From positions 20,621 to 79,212 of the forward strand of contig JAADGG010000081.1 of the NCBI GenBank assembly GCA_013152485.1: a DNA stretch of 58,592 bases, read 5' to 3'. Positions within the stretch are counted from its first letter, which is position 1; each line of letters starts with the position of its first letter. This document shows positions 44,151 through 54,040 of this stretch, in pieces. The translations under genes were made by a program, and so were the position numbers. This DNA comes from Nitrospirota bacterium. Lineage in GTDB: Bacteria; Nitrospirota; Thermodesulfovibrionia; Thermodesulfovibrionales; JdFR-85. Below the pieces are notes generated by a model. The model was not told the origin of the DNA. It did no database searches and saw only the letters and a list, made by a program, of their open reading frames with translations.

Positions 44151-45362
44151 ATGTCAGACTTTTACCAGACCGGGCTGATCGCCACCTTCCACAAGCTCGG
44201 GCCATTGAACCTTGAGAAACTGGAGGCCGAGCTGCTGTGGCACAGCCAGGACAGGCCCATAGCACTTGTACTTCCGTCCCTCTTCTCCGAGATCGAGGGC
44301 GAAGCCCTCAACTCCATAATAAGGGAGCTGAAAGAGGTAAGATATATAGCTGAAGTCGTCGTCACGCTCGGCCCGTGCACCAAGGAGGAGTTTCAACAGG
44401 CGAAGGAGTTCTTCTCCGTCCTGCCTCAGAAGACGACCCTCATCTGGAACAACGGCGAAAGGGTGTCCGACGTCTACAGGGATATCGAGGAGGCGAGGCT
44501 GCCGCTCGGTGAGCCCGGCAAAGGCAAGTCGGCCTGGATGGCCTACGGTTATGTGCTCGCCAGAAGGGAACCGAGGGTGATCGTCCTGCACGACTGTGAC
44601 ATAGTCACCTACAGGAGGGACCTCCTCGCAAGACTCTGCTATCCTGTCGTGAATCCGAACCTCGACTACGAATTCTGCAAGGGCTACTACAGCCGCGTGA
44701 CTGACAGGCTGCATGGAAGGGTCACGAGGCTTCTCGTATTTCCGCTGATAAGGGCGCTCCAGAAGATCATCGGGTTCACCCCCCTGCTCGTGTACTTCGA
44801 CAGCTTCAGGTATCCTCTTGCAGGAGAGTTTTCCATGAACGTCGAACTTGCAAGGGTGATCAGGATTCCCGCCGACTGGGGACTCGAGGTCGGCGTGCTG
44901 GCGGAAGTGCACCGGAACTCTGCAACCAGAAGGATCTGCCAGGTCGACATCGCTGAAAACTATGAACACAAGCATCAGGAGCTCTCTCCCGACGATGCCT
45001 CGAAGGGACTGATGAAGATGTGCATCGATATCTGCAAGTCCCTCTTCAGGACCTTGGCTTCCGAGGGTGTCGTATTCTCGGAGGGGTTCTTCAAGGCGCT
45101 GATAGCCACATACGTCCGTACGGCACAGGACATGCTGAAGAGGTTCGAGGACGATGCTGCGATAAACGGCCTGTTCTTCGACCGTCACGCCGAGAGCCTC
45201 GCCGTGGAGACGTTCACAAACGGCATAAAGATCGCCGCAGAAATCATCATGAAGGATCCCCTCGGTGTTCCGTTGATACCGAGCTGGGACAGGGTTACAT
45301 CCGCTATTCCGGACATACTGAACAAGCTGAAGGAGGCGGTGGAGGAAGACAATAAACTTTGA
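44151..45362 (+). CDS. gpgS: Glucosyl-3-phosphoglycerate synthase-like glycosyltransferase
   Basis: A 403-residue GT-A fold enzyme resembling GT81 GpgS, which transfers glucose from NDP-glucose to 3-phosphoglycerate, the first step to the compatible solute glucosylglycerate. Visible motifs are the N-terminal PIALVLPSLFSEIEGEAL, GKGKSAWMAYGYVLA, the metal-binding VIVLHDCDIVTY (DxD) and RYPLAGEFSMNV, the PLAGE acceptor loop typical of the family. A related mannosyl enzyme cannot be excluded. A MpgP-type phosphatase and glycerate kinase lie about 8-10 kb away. A rubrerythrin-like gene follows 36 bp downstream. Confidence 0.75.
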   Translation: MSDFYQTGLIATFHKLGPLNLEKLEAELLWHSQDRPIALVLPSLFSEIEGEALNSIIRELKEVRYIAEVVVTLGPCTKEEFQQAKEFFSVLPQKTTLIWNNGERVSDVYRDIEEARLPLGEPGKGKSAWMAYGYVLARREPRVIVLHDCDIVTYRRDLLARLCYPVVNPNLDYEFCKGYYSRVTDRLHGRVTRLLVFPLIRALQKIIGFTPLLVYFDSFRYPLAGEFSMNVELARVIRIPADWGLEVGVLAEVHRNSATRRICQVDIAENYEHKHQELSPDDASKGLMKMCIDICKSLFRTLASEGVVFSEGFFKALIATYVRTAQDMLKRFEDDAAINGLFFDRHAESLAVETFTNGIKIAAEIIMKDPLGVPLIPSWDRVTSAIPDILNKLKEAVEEDNKL

Positions 45363-45398
45363 ACCCGGAGAGAGATCCGGAACCGGAAGGGAGGGACC

Positions 45399-45899
45399 AT
45401 GAATGCAGTACAGACCGCGATCAAGATGGAGGAGGACGCCATAAGGTTCTATTCGGAGGCGTCCGAAAGGACAAAGCATCCGTTCGGGAAGAAGATGTTT
45501 CAGTCGTTTTCCCTGGACGAAAAGAGACACCTCGAAATGCTCACGGACATCCTCAAGGGACTCGACATCGAGATCAGGGAGGGGCGACCTGAAGAGACCG
45601 TGAAGTCGATATTCGAAACCCTCAAGTCAGAGATGATGGAAAGGGTCGAAGCCACGACCGATGAGATAAACGCGCTGAAGGTGGCACTCGACATGGAAAG
45701 AAACGGGTACGAATACTATAAGGAGACGGCTGCGGGCACGTCCGACGAAAGAGAGAAGGCACTGTTTCTGCGGCTGGCAAAAGAGGAGGAGAAACACTAC
45801 AACATACTCCAGAACACCTATGCCTTTCTCACTGACACCGGCAACTGGTTCATGTGGGAAGAACACGCCATCGTCGACGGCGGCACCCCGTGGGCGTGA
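45399..45899 (+). CDS. Rubrerythrin-like ferritin-fold diiron protein
   Basis: A 166-residue four-helix protein with the ExxH diiron ligands: MEEDAIRFYSEAS and SLDEKRHLEML in the first half, DMERNGYEYYKETA and AKEEEKHYNILQN in the second. It lacks the rubredoxin domain of classical rubrerythrin. Such proteins reduce peroxide or store iron in anaerobes and microaerophiles. It probably shares the promoter of the GpgS-like gene, which would link it to stress responses; that is inference. Confidence 0.88.
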   Translation: MNAVQTAIKMEEDAIRFYSEASERTKHPFGKKMFQSFSLDEKRHLEMLTDILKGLDIEIREGRPEETVKSIFETLKSEMMERVEATTDEINALKVALDMERNGYEYYKETAAGTSDEREKALFLRLAKEEEKHYNILQNTYAFLTDTGNWFMWEEHAIVDGGTPWA

Positions 45900-45947
45900 G
45901 CAGCTCTGAACGGAGGAGATTTCGGTCACTTGATGACTACGCCCGCC

Positions 45948-46013
45948 TGACCAGGTCCGGGAGCGCTCACTTCCAAGCGAGGGGCTGAAGGTGAGCCTGC
46001 CGCCCCCTGGTCA
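45948..46013. repeat. Nested inverted repeats between rubrerythrin and dapB
   Basis: TGACCAGG (45948-45955) pairs with CCTGGTCA (46006-46013), and inside it GCTCAC (45965-45970) pairs with GTGAGC (45991-45996). All four arms are perfect. The element sits between convergent gene ends and could end transcription in both directions, but there is no U-run. Confidence 0.5.
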
Positions 46014-46027
46014 TGTACGGGGCGGAC

Positions 46028-46831
46028 CTATTTCAGCCCGAGCACATCGAGCATGTCGTAGAGACCGGCACCGCGGCCGTAGACCCACAGGGCGGCCCTG
46101 ACCGCACCTGCCGCAAAGGTATCCCTGCTCGATGCCCTGTGGACGACCTCGATCCTCTCACCCGTGCCGGCAAACATGACGGTATGCTCTCCCACGATGT
46201 CACCGCCACGGATGGTCTGAATGCCTATCTCCTTTCTGCCCCTCTCGCCTATCAATCCCTTTCTCGCATATATGGCGACCTCGTCGAGGTTTCTGCCGAG
46301 GGCCTCGGCCACGACCTGGGCCAGCTTGATGGCGGTACCGCTCGGGGCATCCTTCTTCATCCTGTGATGCGCCTCTATTATCTCTATGTCATAGTCATCC
46401 CCGAGAACCTTGGCGATGTCCCCGAGGACCTTGAAGAGCAGGTTCACCCCGACAGACATGTTGGGGGCCATGACACAGGGGATGTTACGCGTAAGCGCAC
46501 TGATCTCCTGGAGATCCTCCTTGCTGAACCCCGTCGTCCCTATGACGATGGCCTTTCCCTTCTCCGACACGACCCTCAGGTTATGAATCGTTGACCCGAC
46601 CGATGTGAAGTCGATCACCACATCGGTACCGTCTATAACCTCCTCGATCCTGTCACCGATCAGGATACCGGTCTCCCCCCTGCCGATGATCGGACCGATA
46701 TCCTGACCGACCTTCTCATGCCCCTTGCTTTCAAGCACACCCGAGAGGTTTATCTCCGGATGCTCGATGCAAAGGGCCGTAATCCTGCTCCCCATTCTTC
46801 CGGCAGCCCCGGCAACCGTTACATTTATCAT
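46028..46831 (-). CDS. dapB: 4-hydroxy-tetrahydrodipicolinate reductase
   Basis: DapB reduces the dihydrodipicolinate precursor with NAD(P)H in the diaminopimelate and lysine pathway. The 267-residue protein has the dinucleotide motif VAGAAGRMGSRITAL, VVIDFTSVGST, VIGTTGFSKEDL, and the substrate motif IIEAHHRMKKDAPSGTAIKL. It supplies meso-diaminopimelate for MurE. The ribosome binding site AAGGAGGAATGCC precedes the ATG. Confidence 0.96.
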   Translation of the reverse strand: MINVTVAGAAGRMGSRITALCIEHPEINLSGVLESKGHEKVGQDIGPIIGRGETGILIGDRIEEVIDGTDVVIDFTSVGSTIHNLRVVSEKGKAIVIGTTGFSKEDLQEISALTRNIPCVMAPNMSVGVNLLFKVLGDIAKVLGDDYDIEIIEAHHRMKKDAPSGTAIKLAQVVAEALGRNLDEVAIYARKGLIGERGRKEIGIQTIRGGDIVGEHTVMFAGTGERIEVVHRASSRDTFAAGAVRAALWVYGRGAGLYDMLDVLGLK

Positions 46832-46944
46832 GGCATTCCTCCTTCGTCGAAATCAGGTCAACTATCATAACAAATATCCATTTATCATGAAAAGCTCTGC
46901 ACGGAGGCATAAAACTTCGCGACGGTTAATGTTAAAATACCGGA

Positions 46945-48159
46945 ATGACCGAGAAGAAAAGACCCTTTCCAGCCCTGTACGTAAAGGACTTCAGGCTCTT
47001 CTGGACCGCTCAGGTGATATCCCTTTCCGGGTCCTGGATGCACCAGATGGCACAGGGATGGCTGATATACCAGCTGACGCGGTCCCCGCTCTATCTCGGA
47101 ATAGCCGGGGCGGCACTGTCGCTGCCCGTGCTCGTCTTCACGCTGTTTGGAGGGATACTGGCCGACAGGTACTCCAAGAGGAATATCCTGATCGTTACAC
47201 AGACCCTCAGCATACTTCCTCCCCTGATACTCGGGACCCTGACCTATACGGGAGCGGTGAACGTCTGGCACGCAATCATCACAGCCTTTGTCCTGGGCAC
47301 CATCAACGCCTTCGACATCCCTGCCAGACAGTCCTTTCTGATAGAGATGGTCGGCAGGGGAAACCTCCTCAACGCCATAGCCCTCAGCTCTGCGGCATTC
47401 AACGGCGCACGGGCGCTCGGCCCCCTAGCCGCGGGCCTCATAATCTCATGGGCCGGTCTCCCCGCATGTTTCTTTATAAACGCCCTCAGCTTCATACCCG
47501 TAATCCTCGTGCTGAACATGATGTCGATAAAGGGGACCGTCCGCACAGGCAGCTCGAAAGGCTTCTTCAGTGAATTCAAGGAAGGAATACACTTCATTCT
47601 GAAACAGAAGGATATCCTGACCCTGATCGCGACCATAACGGTCTTCAGCCTCTTCGGCATACCATTCAGCCAGTTCTTTCCCGTCTTTGCAGAAGACATA
47701 CTGGGTGTAGGGGCGAGAGGGCTCGGCTACCTGATGGGAGCTGCAGGCGCGGGGGCGTTCTCTGCAGCCATGATGATAGCCTTCAGGGGCAAGCTCAGAA
47801 ATCCCCGCATGTACATGTCCGTTGCCGCCGTCGTATTCCCCTCTGCTCTCATCGCATTCTCCTTGAGCAGGTCGTTCCCGCTCTCGGTCGTAATCCTCGT
47901 CACCTCTGGCTGGGCGGCGGTCAGCTTTCTCGCCACGGCAAACAGTACCATACAGCTGACTGTAAGCGACAGCCTGCGGGGAAGGGTCATGAGCGTCTAT
48001 TCCCTCGTCTTCCTGGGGATGGCCCCTGCCGGCAGTACCATGATAGGCTATATCGCCGACAGGATCGGTACCCCCCGGGCCCTGACCGCTGCCGGCACCG
48101 TCTGCCTCGTTGCCGGCGGCCTCTTCTTCCTGAGGACAAGGGGAAGGATCGGCGGCTGA
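46945..48159 (+). CDS. MFS transporter, EntS/MFS_3-like exporter
   Basis: A 404-residue protein with about twelve membrane segments. LYVKDFRLFWTAQVISLSGSW at the N-terminus, GGILADRYSKRNILI (the MFS loop 2-3 motif) and INAFDIPARQSFLIEMVGRG are typical of the EntS-like exporter group. The substrate is unknown. There is no Shine-Dalgarno-like sequence before the ATG; a TAAAAT at 46933-46938 ends 6 nt upstream, so the mRNA could be nearly leaderless. Confidence 0.9.
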   Translation: MTEKKRPFPALYVKDFRLFWTAQVISLSGSWMHQMAQGWLIYQLTRSPLYLGIAGAALSLPVLVFTLFGGILADRYSKRNILIVTQTLSILPPLILGTLTYTGAVNVWHAIITAFVLGTINAFDIPARQSFLIEMVGRGNLLNAIALSSAAFNGARALGPLAAGLIISWAGLPACFFINALSFIPVILVLNMMSIKGTVRTGSSKGFFSEFKEGIHFILKQKDILTLIATITVFSLFGIPFSQFFPVFAEDILGVGARGLGYLMGAAGAGAFSAAMMIAFRGKLRNPRMYMSVAAVVFPSALIAFSLSRSFPLSVVILVTSGWAAVSFLATANSTIQLTVSDSLRGRVMSVYSLVFLGMAPAGSTMIGYIADRIGTPRALTAAGTVCLVAGGLFFLRTRGRIGG

Positions 48160-48308
48160 CGGTATCCAGGAACAGGACCACCGCACCCCTTGACCTTGTG
48201 TGTCCATGGGAATCGCTTACAGGGAGAGATCGACCCGAGCCGGGCACGGGGGGATACCCGGAGACGAAGTCGACGCCAGACACGGAGAACTACACCACGT
48301 TCAGACCG

Positions 48309-49019
48309 TCAGCCCTCAACCGTCAACCTCTCGAGGGCCTCATTGGCTGCCCTCATCTGCGCCTCCTTCTTGCTCCTGCCCTTTCCGCTGCCCATGCACT
48401 CACCACCGATCAGCACCTCCACGGTGAAAGTCTTGTTGTGTTCCTCACCCTCCTCCTTCACGACACGGTACTCCGGCAGGACTCCATAGATATCCTGGGT
48501 GAGTTCCTGAAGCTCCGTCTTGTAGTCATGCGACTTACGAGTCCGTATGGTGTTTTCGATCGTATCACCGAGCACATGCAGTATCACCTTCCTGGCTACG
48601 TAATAGTCACTGTCGATGAAAACGGCTCCCACGACCGCCTCGAGGGCGTCGGCGAGGATGTTCTCCTTGTCACGTCCGCCGGAGGCCTCTTCACCCTTTC
48701 CGAGCCTCAGCACCCTGCCGAGCTCCAACATGCGCGCCGCCTCGGACAGGACAGGACGCGAGACGAGGAAGGACTTGAGCTTGGCCATATCCGACTCCGA
48801 GAGCGTATCCTCCACTCTGAACAGCTCCTCGACCACGGCGAGCCCGAGGACAGCGTCCCCGAGGAACTCGAGCCTCTCGTTGTAGGTCGGGGCCTCATCC
48901 GGATGCTCATTCGAGAAGGAGCTGTGCGTCACAGCCTCGATGAGCAGGGATGGGTCTTGAAATGTGTAATCAAGTGCGGACTCAAGCTTCTTCAAACTTC
49001 TTGAAAAGGAGGCAGGCAT
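48309..49019 (-). CDS. rnc: Ribonuclease III
   Basis: RNase III cuts double-stranded RNA in rRNA maturation and mRNA decay. I choose the ATG at 49019 ([20 protein letters not shown], 236 residues), which aligns with the usual N-terminus and lies 38 bp inside the end of fabF; a longer frame reaches further into fabF. The catalytic signature is [14 protein letters not shown], followed by [17 protein letters not shown]. The C-terminal dsRNA-binding domain has DYKTELQEL and [18 protein letters not shown]. fabF-rnc is a common gene order. Confidence 0.95.
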   Translation of the reverse strand: MPASFSRSLKKLESALDYTFQDPSLLIEAVTHSSFSNEHPDEAPTYNERLEFLGDAVLGLAVVEELFRVEDTLSESDMAKLKSFLVSRPVLSEAARMLELGRVLRLGKGEEASGGRDKENILADALEAVVGAVFIDSDYYVARKVILHVLGDTIENTIRTRKSHDYKTELQELTQDIYGVLPEYRVVKEEGEEHNKTFTVEVLIGGECMGSGKGRSKKEAQMRAANEALERLTVEG

Positions 49020-50229
49020 TTGTTCCACCGAATCCAAAAGAATTTGAGAGTGCATAGTTGACGGTTCTTTCACGGTAACTGTCCGTGACATAATCGAGAT
49101 CGCATTGCGGGTCGGGATTCTCGAGGTTTATCGTCGGGGGGACTATGTCATTGAAGACGCTCAGAACGCTGATGGCCGCTTCCACACCTCCGGCAGCACC
49201 GAGCAGGTGGCCGGTCATGGACTTGGTGGAGCTCACAACCATCCTGTACGCATGTTCGCCAAAGACCGTCTTGATGGCCTCGGTCTCGACCTCGTCGTTG
49301 AACTTCGTAGAGGTTCCGTGGGCATTTATATAGTCCACCGCGTCGGGAGGAATCCCTGCATCGTCAAGGGTCGCCCTCATGCATCTGACGGCCCCTTCAC
49401 CGCCAGGGGCAGGCGACGTAATATGATAGGCATCACCGGTCATGCCGTATCCCGCCACCTCTGCGTATATCTTGGCCCCCCGCCTGAGTGCGTTATCGAG
49501 GCTCTCCAGTATCACTATGCCGGCTCCCTCGCCCATGACGAAACCATCCCTGTCGCGGTCAAACGGCCTGCTCGCCTTTTCAGGCTCGTCATTCCTCCGA
49601 GACAGCGCCTTCATGACGGCAAACCCTACCATTCCAAGCGGTGCGATCACCGCCTCCGTGCCGCCGGCGATCATGACATCCGCTTCTCCCCGCTGGACGA
49701 TCCTGAAGGCATCACCTATTGCGTGTGTTCCCGTGGCACATGCCGTACAGACAGCCGAGTTGGGCCCCTTTGCGCCGAACCGCATGGAGACCCTGCCGGC
49801 GGCAAGGTTTATGATCAGCATGGGGATGAAGAAGGGTGTCACACGCTTGTAGCCCTTCTCCAGCAAGGCCTGGTGGTAGTGCTCTATTGCAGGGAGCCCT
49901 CCGATGCCGGAGCCGATGACGACGCCGACTCGCTCGGCATTGGCCTCCGAGATCTTCAGTCCGGAATCATCCACGGCCATCTGCGAGGCCGCAATTGCAA
50001 AGTGGATGAAACGGTCCATCTTCTTGATCTCCTTCTGCTCGATATAGTCGGCGGGATCAAAGCCCTTCACCTCTCCGGCGATGTGAACGGGCAGAGAAGA
50101 AGAATCAAAGGATGTAATGGTTCCTATACCCGACCTGCCCTCGAGGAGGGCGGACCAGTTCTCTTCCACCCCTATGCCGAGGGGGGTTATGAGACCGAGG
50201 CCTGTTATGACAACCCTGCGAGGTTTCAT
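48982..50229 (-). CDS. fabF: 3-oxoacyl-ACP synthase II
   Basis: FabF elongates acyl-ACP by condensation with malonyl-ACP. The 415-residue thiolase-fold enzyme has [20 protein letters not shown], the active Cys in [14 protein letters not shown], and the two His in [15 protein letters not shown] and [16 protein letters not shown], followed by [15 protein letters not shown]. Its ATG directly follows the acpP stop (TAGATG), so translation is coupled. Confidence 0.97.
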   Translation of the reverse strand: MKPRRVVITGLGLITPLGIGVEENWSALLEGRSGIGTITSFDSSSLPVHIAGEVKGFDPADYIEQKEIKKMDRFIHFAIAASQMAVDDSGLKISEANAERVGVVIGSGIGGLPAIEHYHQALLEKGYKRVTPFFIPMLIINLAAGRVSMRFGAKGPNSAVCTACATGTHAIGDAFRIVQRGEADVMIAGGTEAVIAPLGMVGFAVMKALSRRNDEPEKASRPFDRDRDGFVMGEGAGIVILESLDNALRRGAKIYAEVAGYGMTGDAYHITSPAPGGEGAVRCMRATLDDAGIPPDAVDYINAHGTSTKFNDEVETEAIKTVFGEHAYRMVVSSTKSMTGHLLGAAGGVEAAISVLSVFNDIVPPTINLENPDPQCDLDYVTDSYRERTVNYALSNSFGFGGTNACLLFKKFEEA

Positions 50230-50463
50230 CTATGCCTGGCTCTTGTTCTTTATATAATCTATGGCATCCTGTACTTTCAGTATCTTCTCGGCGTCTTCAT
50301 CCGGGATCTCGATCCCGAAGGTCTCCTCGAATGCCATAACGAGTTCAACGGTATCGAGGGAGTCGGCACCGAGGTCTTCCACGAATGATGCCGCCGGTGT
50401 TACCTGAGCGATGTCAACCCCAAGCTGGTTTGCTATAAGTTCCTTCACTTTCTCCTCTACCAT
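50230..50463 (-). CDS. acpP: Acyl carrier protein
   Basis: A 77-residue acidic protein carrying fatty acyl chains on phosphopantetheine at the Ser in [19 protein letters not shown]. The strong ribosome binding site GGAGGTTGTGAG precedes the ATG. It lies between fabG and fabF, the usual fatty acid synthesis order. Confidence 0.97.
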   Translation of the reverse strand: MVEEKVKELIANQLGVDIAQVTPAASFVEDLGADSLDTVELVMAFEETFGIEIPDEDAEKILKVQDAIDYIKNKSQA

Positions 50464-50578
50464 CTCACAACCTCCAAAAGTATAAGATTAAGAACCGAAT
50501 CGTGCCTCTTCGGCCCACTGCTTGTCCAGGCACAAAGCACCTGACATATAAAAAACGGCATTACCCGGCTGCCTGCCC

Positions 50579-51319
50579 TCACATATACATGCCGCCGTTT
50601 ACATGGACGACCTGCCCGGTAACATAGCCGGCTTCGGGAGAAGCCAGGAAGACCACGGCAGCGGCGACATCCTGCACGGTGCCAAGCTTTCCCATCGGGA
50701 TCGACTTCAGCATCTCATCCCTTACATTGTCAGGGAGCTTCTCTGTCATGGCAGTCATGATAAAGCCCGGGGCCACTGCATTCGAAGTTATCCCCCTGCT
50801 GGCATACTCCCTTGCAATGGTCTTGGTCAACCCGACGATGCCGGCCTTTGAGGCGGAGTAGTTGGCCTGACCGGGATTTCCCATGAAGGCGACGACAGAT
50901 GCAATATTGACGATCCTCCCGTAACGCTGCTTCGCCATTATCTTTACCGCCTCCTTCGAACAGAGGAAGACGCTCTTGAGGTTGACGTCCATCACGCTGT
51001 CCCAGTCCTCCTCCTTCATTCTCAGCAGCAGGGCGTCACGGGTTATGCCTGCATTGTTCACAAGGATGTCCAGCCTCCCGAACTCCTTCACCACGGTACC
51101 GAACATCTCCTTGACACTGTCGGCGTCAGAGACATCGGCAACCACGGGGACCGCCTTCACTCCCTTGTCGGACAGCGCCCGAGCAACCGTCCCCGCATCG
51201 TCAGCACTGAGGTCGACGACCGCGATATCGACACCGAGACCTGCAAGGCTCTCTGCTATGGCCTGCCCGATACCTCTGCCGGCGCCGGTAACAACCGCCA
51301 CCTGTCCCTTGAAATCCAT
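50579..51319 (-). CDS. fabG: 3-oxoacyl-ACP reductase
   Basis: FabG reduces 3-oxoacyl-ACP with NADPH. I start at the ATG at 51319 (MDFKGQVAVVTGAGRGIGQA, 246 residues), preceded by AAGGGGGATGTG; the frame extends upstream without homology. Short-chain dehydrogenase motifs are TGAGRGIG, LVNNAGITRD, the Ser in IVNIASVVAFMGNPGQANYS and the catalytic YSASKAG. It is the first gene of the fabG-acpP-fabF-rnc set. fabD and fabH are not in the window. Confidence 0.95.
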   Translation of the reverse strand: MDFKGQVAVVTGAGRGIGQAIAESLAGLGVDIAVVDLSADDAGTVARALSDKGVKAVPVVADVSDADSVKEMFGTVVKEFGRLDILVNNAGITRDALLLRMKEEDWDSVMDVNLKSVFLCSKEAVKIMAKQRYGRIVNIASVVAFMGNPGQANYSASKAGIVGLTKTIAREYASRGITSNAVAPGFIMTAMTEKLPDNVRDEMLKSIPMGKLGTVQDVAAAVVFLASPEAGYVTGQVVHVNGGMYM

Positions 51320-51528
51320 CACATCCCCCTTCCCAGTTGATGACGAACGGACATCAGGGGCGCGGGTATTCCCAACACCCCCTGTTTTGCATCTTCGTCC
51401 GGCATCCATTTTAACAGACTCAAGTTATCTTTTCCAAGCCCTGCCCTGAAAGGGACTCGACTCTGCGACAAACGCCTCGTGGAGAGGAACCGGCATGAAC
51501 AATCACGGATTTGTTTTTCGTGACGTGT

Positions 51529-51558
51529 ATTATACTCCAAACACCCGTAAAATAACAA
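51529..51558 (-). promoter_or_regulatory. Promoter candidate of fabG-acpP-fabF-rnc
   Basis: TTGTTA (51558-51553), 18-bp spacer and a perfect TATAAT (51534-51529) on the minus strand. The leader before fabG would be about 200 nt long; I recognise no known regulatory motif in it. Confidence 0.6.
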
Positions 51559-51575
51559 AAACCGTCTCCGCCTCC

Positions 51576-51606
51576 TTGACAGGACGTCGGCATTAAATCT
51601 TAATAT
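51576..51606 (+). promoter_or_regulatory. Promoter candidate immediately upstream of the HD-domain gene
   Basis: TTGACA (51576-51581) with TAATAT (51601-51606) at a long 19-bp spacer. The expected start site coincides with the ATG at 51612, and no ribosome binding site precedes that ATG, so the mRNA may be leaderless. Confidence 0.5.
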
Positions 51607-51611
51607 ATATA

Positions 51612-52364
51612 ATGACAGGAGATGTCTACACCCCTTTGAGAGCAAAGGCTTCCGAGATAGCAGCCTCACAGGGAGCACCTTCCTTCTACAGGATCTTCAA
51701 GCGGGAGATAAGCGAGTCACTGCAGCTGCTCCGGGAGAACGTGATACTGAGGCAATGCATACGGCACATAGATCTCGTCCAGGAAGGAATGGGACACGGC
51801 TACGAACACTCGAAGGCCGTTGCCGTGGATGCGGGGGCGCTGGTGAGGATAGAGGCCAAGCGCATGGTGATCCCTGAGGAGATAACCGAAAAACTGATCG
51901 TAACAGCCCATATCTCGGGACTTCTACACGACATAAAGAGGGGCTCCGAAGACCACGCCGTAGCCGGCAGCGAGGAGGCCAAGAAGATACTGGTCTGTTC
52001 TGGTATCGACAGCAGGTTCAAGAGGTATATCGCGGTCGCCATCAGAAACCACGAGGCTTTCAAGACGGTCGTCCCCCCCGAGGACGAATATGGAGGACTG
52101 GTGAGCAATGCGCTCTACGACGCTGACAAGTTCAGGTGGGGACAGGAAAACTTTACCAGGACGGTCTGGGACATGCTCGAGTTCGGCAACGTCCCCCCCG
52201 AGGACTTTCTCGAAAACTACAACAAGGGAATCGATTACATAAAACGCATAAAAGAGACCTTCAGGACACCGACAGGCAAGAGATACGGCCCGGAGATAAT
52301 CGACATGGGGCTCCAGATCGGAGAGGTGATATATTCCGAGCTGAAGGAGAGCCTCGGGAGGTAA
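51612..52364 (+). CDS. HD-domain protein, putative phosphohydrolase
   Basis: A 250-residue soluble protein with an HD metal-binding domain in the middle: HGYEHSKAVAVDAGALV, the core HD in AHISGLLHDIKRGSEDHA and YIAVAIRNHEAF. HD domains hydrolyse nucleotides or other phosphate esters; the substrate is unknown here. The C-terminal half is helical (FRWGQENFTRTVWDMLEF). The stop is 1 bp from the stop of the convergent next gene. Confidence 0.78.
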   Translation: MTGDVYTPLRAKASEIAASQGAPSFYRIFKREISESLQLLRENVILRQCIRHIDLVQEGMGHGYEHSKAVAVDAGALVRIEAKRMVIPEEITEKLIVTAHISGLLHDIKRGSEDHAVAGSEEAKKILVCSGIDSRFKRYIAVAIRNHEAFKTVVPPEDEYGGLVSNALYDADKFRWGQENFTRTVWDMLEFGNVPPEDFLENYNKGIDYIKRIKETFRTPTGKRYGPEIIDMGLQIGEVIYSELKESLGR

Positions 52365-52365
52365 C

Positions 52366-53139
52366 TCAGGCCACCTTCCTCGGATACGTGTACTCACCGA
52401 AAAGGACGCCCTTCAGCCACTTGTGGGCGAACCTCAGCATCTCTACGTCGTCTTCCCTGATCATGCCTATCGTCGCATCATCCACGTCATACAGCTCGAG
52501 GAACCTGCTCTCGAAGACGAAGCTCCTGAAGCTGTCGACGTCGAAACTGCCGAGCATGTAGAGCCTCTGGCTCTTCTCGTCCGGGTCCACGTCTGCAGCG
52601 CGCAGTTTCTTGTTCAGAACGATGTCGAACCAGTCCTTGTTTATGAAATCGTACCGGTCTATCTCCTGGGCTTCCCTCCACTGATGAACCGTCCATTCCC
52701 TCTCCTCGTCGAACCCCTTGCAGAAAGGCTCCTTGATCGGGAAGTAGAAGTCTCCGCCCTCCACCTCGCTGCCCTTGAGCACACCGAGTCCTATGGGATA
52801 GTACCTGCACACGAGCGGCCTGTCGGCATAGATGCTGCAGCCCTCCTCGCCGATAAAGGGACACTTGCCGTCCTCGGTCATGTTGAGCAGGAAAAAGGGC
52901 AGCTTCGTCTTCTTCAGATCAACGATTCTCGTATAGAGCGCCAGGAATTCCGCCGAAGAGATGCCGAGCCTCGTCTTGATCCTCAGCACGTCATAAGGCG
53001 TGAGGAATACCGTAATCTTTCCGCAGCAGGACTTGAAGCACTCAAGTCCCTTGTTACAGGAGAACCTGAACTTGCTCTCCAGCGTCATCTTGACAGGTTC
53101 TATGGGGTTTCTACCCGCTTGACCGCCTGTTTCTTCCAT
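52366..53139 (-). CDS. YkgJ-type Cys-cluster (CxxxCC) metal-chelating protein
   Basis: A 257-residue protein with CNKGLECFKSCC near residue 28-39 and a second group in KCPFIGEEGCSIYADRPLVC. This Cys pattern defines the putative zinc or iron chelatase family (YkgJ/UPF0153), which also includes the flagellin N-methylase FliB. No flagellar genes are present, so a methylase role is not supported. The C-terminal 100 residues are acidic and unlike known domains. The function is unknown. Confidence 0.75.
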   Translation of the reverse strand: MEETGGQAGRNPIEPVKMTLESKFRFSCNKGLECFKSCCGKITVFLTPYDVLRIKTRLGISSAEFLALYTRIVDLKKTKLPFFLLNMTEDGKCPFIGEEGCSIYADRPLVCRYYPIGLGVLKGSEVEGGDFYFPIKEPFCKGFDEEREWTVHQWREAQEIDRYDFINKDWFDIVLNKKLRAADVDPDEKSQRLYMLGSFDVDSFRSFVFESRFLELYDVDDATIGMIREDDVEMLRFAHKWLKGVLFGEYTYPRKVA

Positions 53140-53221
53140 GGTCAGGCCCTCCCTTCCAGACAGACTCTAACGGCGCTGCCCTGAAAACATCCAGCGTCAG
53201 CTCCGGCATCGATATAATAGC

Positions 53222-54040
53222 CTATTCAGGCCGGAATTTTCCAACCAGCTCCTTTACCACCCGGTTCCAGCCCTCGGGCCCCACCCCTTTGGCCCTTAGA
53301 ACACCGGGGACATTGATCCTGCCGTCGTGGAAACCGCCGGGCTTCTGGACTATCACGGCGACGTCAACCGCCTCGAGCATCGGGATATCGTTCGGGCTGT
53401 CGCCGAGCGCAATGGTCCGGATGTCTCCAAACTCCCTTCTGTACAGTTCGGTCAGTATCCTGACCGCCTTGCCCTTGTCGTTGTCTCCCAACAGGTGGTA
53501 GTATTTCCCCACGGTATAGTTGAGGCCGAGCGATAATATGGCATCTCTGAGCCGGTCTTCGTCGGTGCCGTCTTCTATCACGAACGGCTCGTCGAAATCC
53601 CTCTCCTTCGACAGTCTCGCCTCCTCCGGGCTCAGGCCGGTAAGGGATACGATCTCCTCGACGGTCATGTCCCCGAACCCCTTGACCTTGAACCCCATCT
53701 GCCTGAGTCTCAGAAGTCCGGCCCTGAGCTCACTGTAGCTCTTGCCTATCGTTATGACGCGGTACTTGTCGTCGTGCCTGAAACCGACATCCGGCGACTT
53801 CGCAAAGTATCCCTCGGGGATGAAGATCCCTCCCCCGTTCTCTGAAACAAACGGATCCCTGTTTGAGAGGCGCTCCCTGTAAAGCTCTATCTCCCGCCTC
53901 GTCTTGCTCGAACAGAGGACGAGAGGGATCCCTTTCCGCCTTATAACCTCCAGGGCGTCTGCAGCCTCCTCGAAAGAGTAATTGTCATATCTGAGGAGGG
54001 TGCCGTCGAGGTCCGTAAATATGACGATCATGTTGGACAT
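53222..54040 (-). CDS. Mannosyl/glucosyl-3-phosphoglycerate phosphatase (MpgP-type HAD)
   Basis: A 272-residue HAD-IIB phosphatase. Motif I is FTDLDGTLL with the nucleophile Asp, motif II is LVLCSSKTRREIE, and motif IV is ALGDSPNDIPML. VSENGGGIFIPEGYF and LLGDNDKGKAVRIL are typical of the MpgP/YedP group, which dephosphorylates mannosyl- or glucosyl-3-phosphoglycerate. With the GpgS-like transferase at 44 kb it would complete glucosylglycerate synthesis. Sugar specificity cannot be read from the sequence. The ribosome binding site GGAGG precedes the ATG. Confidence 0.8.
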   Translation of the reverse strand: MSNMIVIFTDLDGTLLRYDNYSFEEAADALEVIRRKGIPLVLCSSKTRREIELYRERLSNRDPFVSENGGGIFIPEGYFAKSPDVGFRHDDKYRVITIGKSYSELRAGLLRLRQMGFKVKGFGDMTVEEIVSLTGLSPEEARLSKERDFDEPFVIEDGTDEDRLRDAILSLGLNYTVGKYYHLLGDNDKGKAVRILTELYRREFGDIRTIALGDSPNDIPMLEAVDVAVIVQKPGGFHDGRINVPGVLRAKGVGPEGWNRVVKELVGKFRPE

